Part shown: in pieces, positions 11,906-12,590 of the stretch | How positions within the stretch are numbered: the first letter of the stretch is position 1 | How the letters are laid out: every line of letters starts with the position of its first letter | NCBI RefSeq assembly: GCF_051960575.1 | Contig: NZ_JBQCEE010000362.1 | Coordinates: forward strand, 1 to 12,590 | Direction of reading: 5' to 3' | Length of the DNA: 12,590 bases | Source: JBQCEE01 sp051960575 | Lineage (GTDB): Bacteria; Actinomycetota; Actinomycetes; Mycobacteriales; Jatrophihabitantaceae | Position numbers and translations under genes: made by a program | Notes under the pieces: generated by a model | What the model was told of the DNA's origin: nothing | Databases searched by the model: none | Seen by the model: only the letters and a program-made list of their open reading frames with translations

Positions 11906-12590
11906 ATGACCGATGCGGCGATCCTCGAGCGGTTCGAGGTGCTGCACAAGGCGATCGACGCGTTCGGTGAGTGCGCCGCCGGTGGCGGGTTCGGGCAGTT
12001 GAGCGATGACGAGTTCATCGACCTGGCCCGTGACTTGGAAGCGCTGCGGCGGTCGTTGGGGACGGTCGACGACGCCGTGGTCACCGACGTGGAGCGGCGC
12101 GAGCTGCCGCACAAGCAGCTGACCCGCACCACCGCGGGGTTCCTGTCCGCGCTGTGGCGCCTCACCGCCGGCGAGGCCAGGCAGCGGGTGACCGCGGCGC
12201 GGCAATGCGGCACCCGGGTCGCGTTCTCCGGCGAACCGCTACCACCGCTGCGCCCACACCTCGCCGCCGCGAGAACCGCCGGGGTGGTGACACCGGCGCA
12301 GGTCGCGCTGATCGTGAAGACCCTCGCCGACCTGCCGCCCCGGCTCACCCCGCACCAGCTGGACGAGGCCGAACGGTCGCTGGTGCAGGCCGCGCACGCA
12401 CTCAACCTGGCCGACCTGAAGATCGTGTGCGACAAACTCGCCTTCTGCTACGACCAGGACGGGCCCGCACCCGACGACCAGGTGCAGCAGGCCCGCCGGT
12501 TCCTCGACGCCCGACCGCTCTCGGACGGGATGGTCGCCGGCTCCTACCGCCTCGCCGGGGTCGACGGGGCGAAACTGCTCGCCTTCCTCG
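11906..12590 (+). CDS. DUF222 (13E12-type) protein, probable HNH endonuclease, C-terminus beyond window
   Basis: 228 codons are visible from ATG 11906 to the right edge: MTDAAILERFEVLHKAIDAF and onward. The body is the helical DUF222 domain: FIDLARDLEALRRSLGTVDDAVVTDVERREL, then TTAGFLSALWRLTAGEARQRV, FSGEPLPPLRPHLAAARTAGVVTPAQVALI and LTPHQLDEAERSLVQAAHALN. Typical members carry a C-terminal HNH nuclease motif, which would lie outside the window, so nuclease activity is inferred. These genes are multi-copy in mycobacteria and other actinobacteria, and several M. tuberculosis 13E12 genes are reported in the LexA regulon, in line with the SOS box here. The start is set by the leaderless spacing to TAGCTT. 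Confidence 0.9.
   Translation, partial: MTDAAILERFEVLHKAIDAFGECAAGGGFGQLSDDEFIDLARDLEALRRSLGTVDDAVVTDVERRELPHKQLTRTTAGFLSALWRLTAGEARQRVTAARQCGTRVAFSGEPLPPLRPHLAAARTAGVVTPAQVALIVKTLADLPPRLTPHQLDEAERSLVQAAHALNLADLKIVCDKLAFCYDQDGPAPDDQVQQARRFLDARPLSDGMVAGSYRLAGVDGAKLLAFL

Overview
The window is a chromosomal stretch from a high-GC actinobacterium, with GC around 70 percent by eye and strong G/C bias at third codon positions. The family content fits this: a geranylgeranyl/menaquinone reductase directly ahead of nuoA-nuoB, a two-domain VOC protein close to Mycobacterium tuberculosis Rv0577 (CFP32), a DUF427 protein, a DUF222 (13E12-type) gene, and frequent GTG starts. The genus cannot be fixed from the sequence. 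Gene density is high, no stretch over 300 bases lacks a gene, and nothing looks like a prophage, IS element or CRISPR array.

Layout. On the minus strand at 1-2739 lie an FKBP-type prolyl isomerase and then the operon menaquinone/geranylgeranyl reductase, nuoA, nuoB. The nuoB gene runs off the left edge. The reductase stop and the nuoA start share one base, and a CRP/GlxR-like half-site pair lies upstream of the reductase. This pairs a likely tailor of menaquinone with the complex I that reduces menaquinone. From 2759 to 5466 there are small soluble enzymes: an ElaA-like GNAT acetyltransferase (+), a PaaI-type hotdog thioesterase (+), a sugar-phosphate or phosphocholine-type nucleotidyltransferase (-), a DUF427 protein (+) and a second hotdog thioesterase (-). 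A secreted endonuclease/exonuclease/phosphatase with fibronectin-like domains (+) follows at 5529-7067. Next come a receiver-less OmpR-type winged-helix regulator (-), an uncharacterised protein with a Coq4-type metal-binding motif (-), tRNA-Thr(CGT) (-), the Rv0577-like VOC protein (-), a glycerophosphodiester phosphodiesterase (+) and a hemerythrin-like protein (-). The right end holds a VOC gene broken by an in-frame TGA and the N-terminal part of a DUF222 gene whose likely HNH domain lies beyond the window.

Signals worth attention: (1) a 37-bp direct repeat with one mismatch flanks a 61-bp near-perfect inverted repeat at the GNAT/thioesterase junction, and the second copy still encodes what looks like the original GNAT C-terminus ending in a GTGA overlap with the next gene; (2) a 10-of-12 match to the actinobacterial SOS box overlaps the -10 of the DUF222 gene; (3) a TGTGA-N6-TCACg site lies upstream of the reductase-nuo operon; (4) a TAnnnT-N6-RTG signature indicates leaderless transcription of at least four genes; (5) the HDxxHx11E Coq4 motif occurs in an organism expected to use menaquinone. 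Most of the window is otherwise ordinary accessory and housekeeping content, and no clearly new multi-gene system is visible.
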